Assembly: GCA_024696635.1 (NCBI GenBank)
Contig: JAILGP010000085.1
Location: 1-55,755, forward strand
Length of the DNA stretch: 55,755 nt
DNA from: Eubacterium sp.
GTDB taxonomy: Bacteria; Bacillota; Clostridia; Lachnospirales; Lachnospiraceae
Direction of reading: 5' to 3'
Positions 27,483 to 35,798 of the stretch are shown in pieces. Numbering within the stretch: position 1 is the first letter of the stretch; each line of letters opens with the position of its first letter. The position numbers were made by a program, and so were the translations under genes. A model generated the notes under the pieces. The model was not told the DNA's origin. It saw nothing but the letters and a program-made list of their open reading frames with translations, and made no database searches.

Positions 27483-28433
27483 ATGGAATTTCAGGAAATT
27501 AGAAATCTTTATATTAGGGTTCTTGAAAACATCCGAAAGGTTATGATAGGAAGCGAAGAAACATTTTCTCTTGTTTTTTCAGCTATGCTTTCTGGTGGAC
27601 ATGTTTTATTGGAGGATATGCCTGGTACAGGTAAGACTACAATGGCTAAATGTATTGCCGATAGTATAGATTCAGACTTTAGGCGTATTCAGTCTACACC
27701 GGATCTTATGCCTCAGGATATTACAGGTCTTAATATTTATAGTCAGAAAAGTGAAGAATTCGAATTTATCCCTGGACCGGTTTTTACAAATATTCTTCTG
27801 GCGGATGAGATAAACCGTGCTACACCACGTACACAGAGTGCTCTTCTTGAAGCCATGGAAGAAACTCGCGTTACTGTTGATGGTGAAAGCAGGGAGTTAA
27901 ACTCACCTTTTATTGTAATAGCTACAGAAAATCCTGTAGAAACTACTGGTACATTTCCATTACCTGAAGCTCAGCTGGATAGATTTATGGTTAAGCTTAC
28001 AATGGCTGATCTTAAAATGGATGAAGAGGTTGCAATTCTTGAGAGATTTATTATGGATTCTCCGCAGGATAAGATAGAGCCTGTTTGTAGTGGAAATGAT
28101 ATAGTAGAGGCATCAGAAGCTATTAAGCATATAAAGGTTGCAAAGCCTGTTATGGAATATATAGTTGGTATCGCAGATGCTACAAGAAGTTCATCTAAGC
28201 TTTTTTCTGGAGTCAGCCCCAGAGCTTCTCTTAATCTTATGAGAATGTCTCAGGCTTTTGCTGCCATATCAGGACGTGAATATGTAACTCCAGATGATGT
28301 AAGGTATCTTGCACCATTTGTATTTGCTCATAGGGTAATTACAGGAGCTGGTATAACTGGTATTTCAAGTGTTAGAGATACTATTAATGAATGTATAGCC
28401 GGAGTTGCAGTCCCTGTTGAGGATTGGACTTAA
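27483..28433 (+). CDS. MoxR-family AAA+ ATPase
   Basis: 316 residues from the ATG at 27483 (GGGGG at 27473-27477); a TTG-like upstream extension would run into the terminator T-run. Walker A EDMPGTGKTT is at about 45-54, Walker B is LLADEINRA, sensor 1 is in VIATENPVE, and a C-terminal lid domain is present. MoxR ATPases act as chaperones that mature or activate partner complexes. Here the partners are the DUF58 protein and the membrane protein immediately downstream, the usual moxR-DUF58 arrangement. Confidence 0.95.
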   Translation: MEFQEIRNLYIRVLENIRKVMIGSEETFSLVFSAMLSGGHVLLEDMPGTGKTTMAKCIADSIDSDFRRIQSTPDLMPQDITGLNIYSQKSEEFEFIPGPVFTNILLADEINRATPRTQSALLEAMEETRVTVDGESRELNSPFIVIATENPVETTGTFPLPEAQLDRFMVKLTMADLKMDEEVAILERFIMDSPQDKIEPVCSGNDIVEASEAIKHIKVAKPVMEYIVGIADATRSSSKLFSGVSPRASLNLMRMSQAFAAISGREYVTPDDVRYLAPFVFAHRVITGAGITGISSVRDTINECIAGVAVPVEDWT

Positions 28434-28486
28434 TAATAATATGATTACTTATAATTATATTAAGGTCTTTTTATAAGGATATGTAT

Positions 28487-29605
28487 ATGAAGCTTGTTTC
28501 TGCTGTAATAATACTTGCTATATGCTATATAGTTCAAAAAATCCTATATAGAAAATTTTGGATGAAGGGTCTTGATACAGAAATACGATTCAGTCAGGAC
28601 TTTATTGAGTGCGGGCAGAGTGCAGAGATTATCGAGGTTGTTACCAACGATAAATTTTTGCCCCTGCCTGCTTTTCATTTGAAATTTTCTGTAGATAAGA
28701 GTCTTAAGTTTGATGATATTAAAAATTCCAAGGTTACAGATCTTTTTCATAAAAATGAGCTTTTCATAATTATGGGACATCAAAGGATTACAAGAAGGCT
28801 CTCATTTACGGGAACCGCCAGAGGAGTAGTTGGAGTTAATAATGCCAGTATATTGGTAAGGGATATATTCATGACAGATACCTATGCTGCCCGTATGCCT
28901 CATTCAGATAAGCTATATGTTTTTCCTGCTAAAATAAGAACCGATAATTTTGATTTATTCTTTAAGGGGCTTCTTGGAGAGGTTGAAGCAAAACGTTCTC
29001 TTGTGGAGGATAGTCTAACCTTCAGAGGCGTCAGGGAATATCAGTCATTTGATCCCTATAGAAGTATAAATTGGAAAAAGAGTGCCAGAGCAGGAGAGCT
29101 TATGGTAAATATGTATGGTTATACAACTGACAGCAGAGTCAGGATTCTTCTTAATCTGGATAATAACTATATGATTGAAACTAATAAGCTCCTTGAAGAG
29201 GCTATTTCTATTGTCAGCAGTATATCTACAGAGCTTTTAAAAAGGGGAGTAGGTGTATCTGTAAAAACTAATGGAACTAATTCTGATGATATACTTCTTC
29301 CTGAAATAAGAGAAGGGGCTGAAATAAGTCATGCAATTACAATAGACAGAATGCTGACAGAAATAAAAGGGTCAAAGGAAAAGGTCTTTTTTATCGATAT
29401 GATAAAAGAGGAAACACAAAATATAAAAAGGAATATTTTCTATATAATTGTAAGTCCCTATGCCAGGGAAGATTTAATGATTCATGTGGATAATATGTAT
29501 AAGAAGGGTGCTGCCATTCATATGATCGTGCCTTGCTATGATGAGTATCCATATATTTCAGATAAGCCATATTCTTCCGGATGGGAGGTGCCTATCAATG
29601 TTTAA
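28487..29605 (+). CDS. DUF58 (vWA-like) protein of the MoxR operon
   Basis: 372 residues from ATG 28487 (AAGGA at 28475-28479); the ATG two codons earlier is too close to that site. One N-terminal membrane helix (LVSAVIILAICYIVQKILY) precedes a beta-rich segment. The DUF58 signature is at about 180-200: GVREYQSFDPYRSINWKKSAR, as in proteins with a von Willebrand A-like domain that partner MoxR. The C-terminal part (about 215-370) is the vWA-like region (RILLNLDNN). Its last eight bases overlap the next gene. Confidence 0.9.
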   Translation: MKLVSAVIILAICYIVQKILYRKFWMKGLDTEIRFSQDFIECGQSAEIIEVVTNDKFLPLPAFHLKFSVDKSLKFDDIKNSKVTDLFHKNELFIIMGHQRITRRLSFTGTARGVVGVNNASILVRDIFMTDTYAARMPHSDKLYVFPAKIRTDNFDLFFKGLLGEVEAKRSLVEDSLTFRGVREYQSFDPYRSINWKKSARAGELMVNMYGYTTDSRVRILLNLDNNYMIETNKLLEEAISIVSSISTELLKRGVGVSVKTNGTNSDDILLPEIREGAEISHAITIDRMLTEIKGSKEKVFFIDMIKEETQNIKRNIFYIIVSPYAREDLMIHVDNMYKKGAAIHMIVPCYDEYPYISDKPYSSGWEVPINV

Positions 29606-30887
29606 ACTTTATACTATAATTCCAGGATTAAAAAAGGTATTAAGGTTTTTTTATCAATTTATATATTCTATCTTATTATTTAATATAGGGCTGGGAATGT
29701 TTAAATTACCAAGACTTAATTATAAACAAATGGGTATTCTGCTTGCTGTTTTAATCATATCATATTTTTTCAGAGATATATGCACCAGAAATATAATGCT
29801 GATTTTACCACATCTTATTATGGGGATTATAATCTGGTTTCTTGTAGATAAGCTTCATATAAGAGTAATGTTTATTGCATTTGTAATCGGATACTGTATT
29901 GATGGTATGAATTATATTAGTAAGGGCTTTAAATTAAAAAGAATGTTTGATCTGCCTTGGGGTGGTGCCGTTCTTGGTATAACATCTATAATTCTGGGTG
30001 AACATTTTGATTTTAAGGATCTTATTAGTCTTGGTACGGTTCTTCCTATGATTACAATAGTAATATTTCTTGTAACCATTTATCTAGAGGGGATGGAAGA
30101 ATATATAAGTACTGCAAAGCATGTTACTGGGGCTCCTCTTGAACAGATTGTTTCGGTGAATAGTCTTCTTGTTTTATGTCTCCTATTTATAATCTTCGCT
30201 ATTATTCTTATATGCGATTTAATGAATGTGGAAGAGGTATTACAAGGGGCCGGAAAGGCATTTTTAGCCATATTAAAGATAATACTTATAATAGCATATG
30301 CAATTTTTGCCTTTATCATGAGTTTTCTTTTTCCAAATATATCCAGATACTCTGGTGGAGGCCGTATGGCAATGGATGTGGCAGAAGAGGCGGGCCTTAT
30401 AACTAATATTCTTAATTTTATAATTTTCTCAGTATTTATTTTGTTTTCTGTGGTGGCTATTTATAAGCTTTTTAGGTGGCTCATAGCTTTTCTTTTAACG
30501 AAAAATGTAAGAGATAATGAAATCAGCGAGGAAATACATAAGGAGAAAAAAGTTGAGGTTACAAAGGAGAAAATTGGTTATAAGGAAAGTCTTATAGGTA
30601 ATTCTCCAGATTTAAAGGCAAGGCGAATTTATAAGAATAAGGTCAGAAAATATAGATTTGTTTTTGTGCCAGAAAAGACAAGTACTGCAGGAGATATAAA
30701 GCATCTTATGCAGGTTTCCAAGACTTCCTATGAAAAGTATTTTAAAACTGATAATAAGGAAGATGACGAAGAGATAAAAATAAATAATGTTAATGAGATT
30801 ACAGAATTATATGAAAAGGTTAGATATGGAGGAATAATACCAGATAAAGACTATTTAAATAAAATGAAGGAATTAGGAAAAAAATAA
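29598..30887 (+). CDS. Polytopic membrane protein of the MoxR operon, DUF4129-like C-terminus
   Basis: 429 residues from the ATG at 29598, chosen because GGGAGGTG (29583-29590) precedes it; an in-frame ATG 60 bases earlier lies deep in the DUF58 gene. Eight or nine hydrophobic helices occupy about residues 10-290. A basic/acidic cytosolic tail ends in ITELYEKVRYGGIIPDKDYL, which resembles the DUF4129 end of TgpA-type proteins. In other bacteria this operon position encodes a membrane transglutaminase, but I see no Cys-His-Asp transglutaminase core here. It may be a reduced or distinct version of that component. The exact role is unknown. Confidence 0.8.
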   Translation: MFKLYTIIPGLKKVLRFFYQFIYSILLFNIGLGMFKLPRLNYKQMGILLAVLIISYFFRDICTRNIMLILPHLIMGIIIWFLVDKLHIRVMFIAFVIGYCIDGMNYISKGFKLKRMFDLPWGGAVLGITSIILGEHFDFKDLISLGTVLPMITIVIFLVTIYLEGMEEYISTAKHVTGAPLEQIVSVNSLLVLCLLFIIFAIILICDLMNVEEVLQGAGKAFLAILKIILIIAYAIFAFIMSFLFPNISRYSGGGRMAMDVAEEAGLITNILNFIIFSVFILFSVVAIYKLFRWLIAFLLTKNVRDNEISEEIHKEKKVEVTKEKIGYKESLIGNSPDLKARRIYKNKVRKYRFVFVPEKTSTAGDIKHLMQVSKTSYEKYFKTDNKEDDEEIKINNVNEITELYEKVRYGGIIPDKDYLNKMKELGKK

Positions 30888-30895
30888 TTTTTTTC

Positions 30896-30924
30896 TTGAT
30901 TTAACTTTAGGTCTGTGTTAGTAT
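30896..30924 (+). promoter_or_regulatory. Promoter of rpmE
   Basis: TTGATT (30896-30901), a 17-base spacer, then TAGTAT (30919-30924) with TG one base upstream, an extended -10. The predicted transcript starts near 30931 and has an 80-base leader. Confidence 0.7.
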
Positions 30925-30930
30925 AGGAGC

Positions 30931-31011
30931 GTTGCTGGTATGCAATCAAGGTTTTGACCTTTGGGGTCAAGATAGAGTTGTATATACGTTACATAGAAAA
31001 GGAGAATTATA
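30931..31011 (+). ncRNA. Structured 5' leader of rpmE (possible L31 autoregulatory leader)
   Basis: The leader holds a perfect hairpin TTGACC-TTTGG-GGTCAA around 30954-30970 and a TTGC/GCAA pair near its start. L31 leaders that bind the protein are known in Firmicutes. I cannot match the exact consensus by eye, so the class is a suggestion. Confidence 0.35.
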
Positions 31012-31221
31012 ATGAGAGAAGGAATACATCCAGATTATTATCAGGCAAAGGTTGTATGTAACTGTGGAAATGAGTTCGTAACAGGCTCAACAAAAAAAGA
31101 TATCCACGTTGAAATCTGCTCAAAGTGCCATTCTTTCTATACAGGTCAGCAGAAGTCTGCTAAGGCTCGTGGACGTATAGAGAAGTTTAATAAGAAATAT
31201 GGCATTCAGACAGAAAACTAG
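31012..31221 (+). CDS. rpmE: 50S ribosomal protein L31 (zinc-binding form)
   Basis: 69 residues. The four zinc ligands Cys16, Cys18, Cys36 and Cys39 are all present (VCNCGN and [10 protein letters not shown]), so it is the C+ form used when zinc is sufficient. RBS AAAAGGAG just upstream. It is monocistronic, with its own promoter, leader and terminators. Confidence 0.97.
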   Translation: MREGIHPDYYQAKVVCNCGNEFVTGSTKKDIHVEICSKCHSFYTGQQKSAKARGRIEKFNKKYGIQTEN

Positions 31222-31234
31222 ATACATCAAAGTC

Positions 31235-31285
31235 AGGTGACAATATTTAAAAACTAAGGGAACGGTTTTTGTTTGTCACCTTTTT
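31235..31285 (+). terminator. Terminator of rpmE (hairpin A)
   Basis: AGGTGACA (31235-31242) pairs perfectly with TGTCACCT (31274-31281), followed directly by TTTT. The 31-base loop contains the 5' arm of a second, longer hairpin. Confidence 0.65.
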
Positions 31286-31350
31286 ATCGTTGTTTATAGA
31301 TTATATAGCAATTATAAAAAGGTGTTTAACAAAAGCCGTTCCTTTTGTTT
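31259..31350 (+). terminator. Long hairpin B overlapping hairpin A, upstream of DUF1385 gene
   Basis: Bases 31259-31273 pair with 31328-31342 over 15 positions with one G-U, and bases 31277-31287 pair with 31314-31324 over 11 positions, giving one long stem with a 3-base internal mismatch and a 26-base loop. TTTTGTTTT follows. The arm CACCTTTTT is shared with hairpin A, so only one of the two can form. Confidence 0.6.
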
Positions 31351-31385
31351 TATTCTAGTTTACATAATTTTATCGGTGAAAAAAT

Positions 31386-32411
31386 ATGAAAAGAGTAAAT
31401 ATTGGCGGGCAGGCTGTAATGGAAGGTGTTATGATGAAGGGTCCTGATTCATATGCTTTGGCAGTAAGAAAGCCCGATAAAGAAATAGAGGTTAAGGTAA
31501 CGCCTTATCAGTCATTTGGTGACAAGCATAAAGTATTTACAATTCCTATACTTAGAGGAATAGTTAACTTTATAGAGTCACTTTATATTGGCATGAAGAA
31601 ATTAATGGATTCTTCTGAATATTTTATGGAAGAGGAAGAAGATATTAATAAAAAAGAAAACAATAAAAAAGAAAACAATAAAAAAGAAAACAATAAAAAT
31701 GACATTAATACAATAGATGATAATAAAATAAAGGATAGTAAAAAAAATAATAATAAGGATAAAAATAAAGAAGAATCTTCAAGTGCTTATCTTATAGGAA
31801 CTCTTCTTGTGTCTATTGTTATGGCAGTTGCTATATTTATGCTTTTACCTGCTTATGTTTCTGGATTTTTATATAAGGTTACAAATAGTAATATGATTGT
31901 AAATATAGTAGAGGGTATCCTGAGGCTTCTTATTTTCCTGGGATATGTGGCAGCTATATCGCAAATGGAGGATATTAAAAGAACCTTCATGTATCATGGA
32001 GCAGAGCATAAGACCATAAATTGTATGGAAGCAGGTCTTGATCTTACAGTTGAAAATGTAAGAAAATCTACACGCTTTCATAAGAGATGTGGTACAAGCT
32101 TTGTTTTTATAGTAATGCTAATAAGTATTTTTGTTTTTATGTTTATTAATACAGATGTTTTATGGATAAGGCTTGTATCCAGAATTCTACTTATTCCTTT
32201 TATAGCCGGTATTTCTTATGAGTTTATAAGGTATGCTGGCAGACATCAAAATACTTGTTCCAATATTCTTAGTGCACCTGGTTTATGGGTACAAAGACTT
32301 ACTACCAAGGAACCTGATGATACTATGATAGAGGTGGCAATTAAGTCTGTCGAGGGAGTTATTGACTGGAAGGAATATGTTGAATGTGTCAGAAATAATT
32401 CATTTGAATAG
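31386..32411 (+). CDS. DUF1385 family membrane protein (YqhQ-like)
   Basis: 341 residues. The N-terminal signature NIGGQAVMEGVMMKGP is diagnostic. A very Lys/Asn-rich hydrophilic insert (about 83-134) includes three KKENN repeats. Hydrophobic segments lie at about 137-160, 170-195, 240-262 and 265-280, and the conserved MYHGAEHKTINC with metal-ligand-like His residues lies at about 202-213. It is the usual neighbour of rpmE, prmC and prfA in clostridia, but the function is not known. Confidence 0.9.
   Translation: MKRVNIGGQAVMEGVMMKGPDSYALAVRKPDKEIEVKVTPYQSFGDKHKVFTIPILRGIVNFIESLYIGMKKLMDSSEYFMEEEEDINKKENNKKENNKKENNKNDINTIDDNKIKDSKKNNNKDKNKEESSSAYLIGTLLVSIVMAVAIFMLLPAYVSGFLYKVTNSNMIVNIVEGILRLLIFLGYVAAISQMEDIKRTFMYHGAEHKTINCMEAGLDLTVENVRKSTRFHKRCGTSFVFIVMLISIFVFMFINTDVLWIRLVSRILLIPFIAGISYEFIRYAGRHQNTCSNILSAPGLWVQRLTTKEPDDTMIEVAIKSVEGVIDWKEYVECVRNNSFE
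31650..31694 (+). repeat. Three identical 15-bp in-frame repeats in the DUF1385 gene
   Basis: Unit AAAAAAGAAAACAAT occurs at 31650, 31665 and 31679/80 with no change and encodes KKENN three times. The length is a multiple of three, so copy-number change keeps the frame. Confidence 0.85.
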
Positions 32412-32490
32412 GATTATATGCTAAAGATTTTTTTAAGAATTTTATATTCTATATGATTGTATTTTGTTTGGGGATCTATATAAGGATTAA

Positions 32491-33384
32491 ATGAACATGG
32501 ATAATAATAAATCAGTAAAATCAACTAAATCAATAGGCTATCTGAGAAAGAAATATACATCCATGCTTGAAGTGGCGGGGATAGAGAATGCGCAAATGGA
32601 AGTAAAATGGCTTATAAGCTATGTTACTGATATATATGATGTTTTTCTTCATGCAGATGAAGAACTGGATGACATACAGTGTATGAAGCTTAAGAAGCTT
32701 GTTATGAAAAGAGCCAGCCATTATCCTTTGCAATATCTTATTGGGGATACATATTTTATGGACTTGAGATTTCTATGCAGAGAGAAGGTGCTTATACCAA
32801 GGACGGATTCTGAAAATGTAGTCTATTGCGCTTTAGAACATGCTCCGGAAAAAGTAATAAGTGTTCTTGATATGTGTACCGGTTCTGGTTGCATAGGTAT
32901 ATCCTATTATAAATACCGTTTTAAAGATGGCTTTGACGATCACGTAACTCTGGTTGATATTTCTGAGGATGCTCTTGATCTTGCTAGTGATAATGCAAGA
33001 CTTCATAATGCCGATGTAAAAATAGTTCAAAGTGATCTTTTTAAGTCTCTTAGGGATAAGGATGGTAAGCCTAAGAGAAAATATGAGATGATTCTTTGTA
33101 ATCCCCCATATATCAAGACAAATGATATTAATTATCTTATGAAGGATGTAAGAGATTTTGAACCAAGACTTGCTCTTGATGGATCCAGGGATGGGCTTGA
33201 ATTTTATAGGAAAATTGTAAAGGAAGCTTTGGATTTTCTAAAACCAGAGGGATATCTCATATTTGAAATAGGATATGATCAGTATATGAGTGTATTTAGT
33301 CTGATGAGACAAGCTGGCTTTAAGGGAATTAAAAAGCTCAAGGGAATGGATCAGCTTGACAGGGTTGTTTTTGGACATTTGTAG
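32491..33384 (+). CDS. prmC: Peptide chain release factor N5-glutamine methyltransferase
   Basis: 297 residues. It methylates the Gln of the GGQ motif in release factors; the substrate gene prfA follows. An N-terminal helical domain (1-85) contains the typical PLQYLIGDTYFMDL stretch. The SAM-binding motif is LDMCTGSGCIGIS and the catalytic NPPY is in LCNPPYIKT. AAGGA at 32482-32486 serves the first ATG; a second ATG two codons on is also possible. Confidence 0.95.
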   Translation: MNMDNNKSVKSTKSIGYLRKKYTSMLEVAGIENAQMEVKWLISYVTDIYDVFLHADEELDDIQCMKLKKLVMKRASHYPLQYLIGDTYFMDLRFLCREKVLIPRTDSENVVYCALEHAPEKVISVLDMCTGSGCIGISYYKYRFKDGFDDHVTLVDISEDALDLASDNARLHNADVKIVQSDLFKSLRDKDGKPKRKYEMILCNPPYIKTNDINYLMKDVRDFEPRLALDGSRDGLEFYRKIVKEALDFLKPEGYLIFEIGYDQYMSVFSLMRQAGFKGIKKLKGMDQLDRVVFGHL

Positions 33385-33473
33385 CAATAATTAATTGAGC
33401 TTAGATTAAATAATAATCATGAATGATTTTTATTAAATAGGGTTATTTTAGTTTTAATAATGAGGTGAATAAA

Positions 33474-34550
33474 ATGTTTGACAGATTAGAGGAATTGGAA
33501 AACAAGTTAGAACAGATTATGAAGGAGTTGTCTGATCCAGATGTTGTAAGTGATCAGAATAGATTCAGAAGGCTTATGAAAGAACAAAGTGATCTTACTC
33601 CTATTGTAGAAAAATATAGAGAATATAAAAAAGCTAAGGAAACTGAAGAAGAGAGCCTGATGCTTTTAGATGAAGAGTCCGATGAGGAAATGAGAGAGCT
33701 TGCAAAAGAAGAGCTTGCAGAATCTAAGGCCGCAATTGAAAGATGTGAGCAGGAGCTTAAGATTCTTCTTCTTCCTAAGGATGCAAATGATGACAAGAAT
33801 GTAGTCGTAGAAATTAGAGCTGGTGTTGGTGGCGAAGAAGCTGCTCTTTTTGCTGCTGAATTATATCGTATGTATCAGCATTATGCAGAAAGCAAAAGAT
33901 GGAAAACAGAGCTTATATCCATTGATGATACTGGAATAGGTGGCTTAAAGGATGTAAACTTCCTTATAAAGGGTAAAGGTGCATTTTCAAAGCTAAAATA
34001 TGAAAGTGGTGTTCATAGAGTACAAAGAGTACCAGAGACAGAATCTGGTGGACGTATTCATACCTCTGCTGCGTCTGTAGCTATTATGCCTGAGGCTGAA
34101 GAGGTGGATATTGAGATAAATGAGAAGGATATTCGTATCGATGTTATGCGTGCATCTGGAAATGGTGGACAGTGCGTAAATACAACTGATTCTGCGGTAA
34201 GACTTACTCATTATCCTACTGGTATTGTAATATATAGCCAGACGGAAAAGTCACAGATTCAGAATAAGGCTAAGGCATTCGCACTTCTTAGAACAAAGCT
34301 TTATGATCTGGAGCTTCAAAAGGCTCATGATGCTGAATCAGAGGCAAGAAGAAGCCAGATTGGATCAGGAGACAGGTCTGAGAAGGTTCGTACCTATAAC
34401 TTCCCTCAGAGTCGTGTGACAGATCATAGAATTAAACTTACATCTTATGATTTAAATGGTGTGCTTAATGGGGATCTTGATAATTTTATTGATGCTCTTA
34501 CTGCAGCGGATCAGGCTGCAAAGCTTAGTAAAATGGAAGAGGACGAATAA
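33474..34550 (+). CDS. prfA: Peptide chain release factor 1
   Basis: 358 residues from ATG 33474 (TGAGGTG upstream); the GTG three codons earlier is part of that ribosome site. RF1 ends translation at UAA/UAG. The stop-codon-reading PxT tripeptide is PET in [13 protein letters not shown], and the peptidyl-hydrolysis motif GNGGQ is intact. It is preceded by its methylase gene. Confidence 0.97.
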   Translation: MFDRLEELENKLEQIMKELSDPDVVSDQNRFRRLMKEQSDLTPIVEKYREYKKAKETEEESLMLLDEESDEEMRELAKEELAESKAAIERCEQELKILLLPKDANDDKNVVVEIRAGVGGEEAALFAAELYRMYQHYAESKRWKTELISIDDTGIGGLKDVNFLIKGKGAFSKLKYESGVHRVQRVPETESGGRIHTSAASVAIMPEAEEVDIEINEKDIRIDVMRASGNGGQCVNTTDSAVRLTHYPTGIVIYSQTEKSQIQNKAKAFALLRTKLYDLELQKAHDAESEARRSQIGSGDRSEKVRTYNFPQSRVTDHRIKLTSYDLNGVLNGDLDNFIDALTAADQAAKLSKMEEDE

Positions 34551-34671
34551 TTTTAGAAAAAATGATAATTGCAAATATTATGCAATAGGAGTAAACTTTA
34601 AATAATTATTTTGTATTTAATAATTATTTGATGTTTACTTATTGAGCTTTATTATCCAAGGGAGGGTAAAT

Positions 34672-35664
34672 ATGTTTTGTAATATGTGTGGAAGTAATAT
34701 TCCAGATGGGGTGGATTTTTGTCCATCATGTGGGGCTGATTTAAGAGCTTTTAAACAGACGGTTGCACCTAATATTTCGGAACCAGTTACTGAACCGGCT
34801 TCAGAACCTGTTTCTGCTACTATTTCAGATGCGGTTTCAGATATAAATACTCCAGAAACACCATCCTTTAGTTCGGCATCAACAACACCTATGATGGATA
34901 TTCCTATGGAGGAAGCTCCAGAAGCTTCAGACCAGGTCTTTGATCCTGAGAGTGGAACTACTGTTCTTACTATGATGGATATGTCTGAAAATTTAAAATC
35001 AGATTTTAAGTCTGATTTAAAATCAGGAGAAGCTGGTTTTGGCGAAGTTGAAGCAGGTCATGTTCAAGAAACAGTAAGCAAGCCAGAGGAAGCCAAACCA
35101 TTTATAGACCCTGATACACCTCGTGAGCATCAGCTTCAGGCTCCTGCTGATAAGGTTGTTACGCCTGCACCTGTTACTGGTTCTTCTATACTTTCTGATT
35201 CTAATGTTCCTCCAACAGGACAACAGCAATTCCAGCCAAATAATCAGAATATGAATCCGAATCAGAATATAAACCGTAATCAGAATAATAATCAGAATAT
35301 AAACTATAATCAAAATATGAATCAGAATTCTTATTCAAATCAGAATCAGAATTCATATATGTCTAATCAGGGAGCTCCAATGGTCAATAATCAAGTTGGA
35401 GGATTTTTTGGAGCAAGTATACCAGAAGACTATAAGCCAATAAGTCCTATTGGTTATATTGGATATTCACTTCTTTATTCAATTCCTATAGTTGGAATTA
35501 TTATGCTATTTATAAATGGTTTTGGACAGAGTAAGAACATTAATGTAAAGAATTATGCTCGATCATATCTTATTATTATGCTTGTTTCTGTAGTTCTTTC
35601 TATTGTAATCTCTCTTATAATGGCTGCTTTAGGAATTGGTATGGCGGGAGCGCTAGGAGATTAG
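34672..35664 (+). CDS. Zinc-ribbon membrane protein with Asn/Gln-rich linker
   Basis: 330 residues from the ATG at 34672 (GGGAGGG at 34660-34666). Order: N-terminal zinc ribbon (Cys3, Cys6, Cys17, Cys20); Ser/Thr/Pro/Glu-rich disordered region (25-160) with a short SDFKSDLKSG duplication; Asn/Gln-rich low-complexity tract (about 190-235, NQN repeats); C-terminal domain with two membrane segments (about 258-285 and 300-326). Zinc ribbon plus C-terminal membrane anchor is common in Firmicutes proteins of unknown role. It is a single gene followed by a strong terminator. Confidence 0.82.
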   Translation: MFCNMCGSNIPDGVDFCPSCGADLRAFKQTVAPNISEPVTEPASEPVSATISDAVSDINTPETPSFSSASTTPMMDIPMEEAPEASDQVFDPESGTTVLTMMDMSENLKSDFKSDLKSGEAGFGEVEAGHVQETVSKPEEAKPFIDPDTPREHQLQAPADKVVTPAPVTGSSILSDSNVPPTGQQQFQPNNQNMNPNQNINRNQNNNQNINYNQNMNQNSYSNQNQNSYMSNQGAPMVNNQVGGFFGASIPEDYKPISPIGYIGYSLLYSIPIVGIIMLFINGFGQSKNINVKNYARSYLIIMLVSVVLSIVISLIMAALGIGMAGALGD

Positions 35665-35720
35665 ATTAAAGATTAGATAAAGATAAATTTTTTATAAGAT
35701 TATGTTTGAATTATAATATA

Positions 35721-35771
35721 AAAAAGCTCTACATATTTATATCATTTGATATTAAATATGTAGAGCTTTTT
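35721..35771. terminator. Strong bidirectional terminator
   Basis: A perfect 19-bp stem: bases 35721-35739 (AAAAAGCTCTACATATTTA) pair with 35753-35771. A-tract on one side and T-tract on the other serve both the zinc-ribbon gene (plus) and galT (minus), which converge here. Confidence 0.93.
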
Positions 35772-35798
35772 ATTTATATTTTTTTGTTATAAATGGTT

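Noticed and set aside
29538-29597. Earlier start for the MoxR-operon membrane protein
   Set aside because: It would overlap the DUF58 gene by 68 bases; GGGAGGTG fits the ATG at 29598.
31650-31694. CRISPR-like regular repeats
   Set aside because: 15-bp perfect units with no spacers inside a coding frame; a tandem duplication, not an array. No CRISPR was found anywhere.
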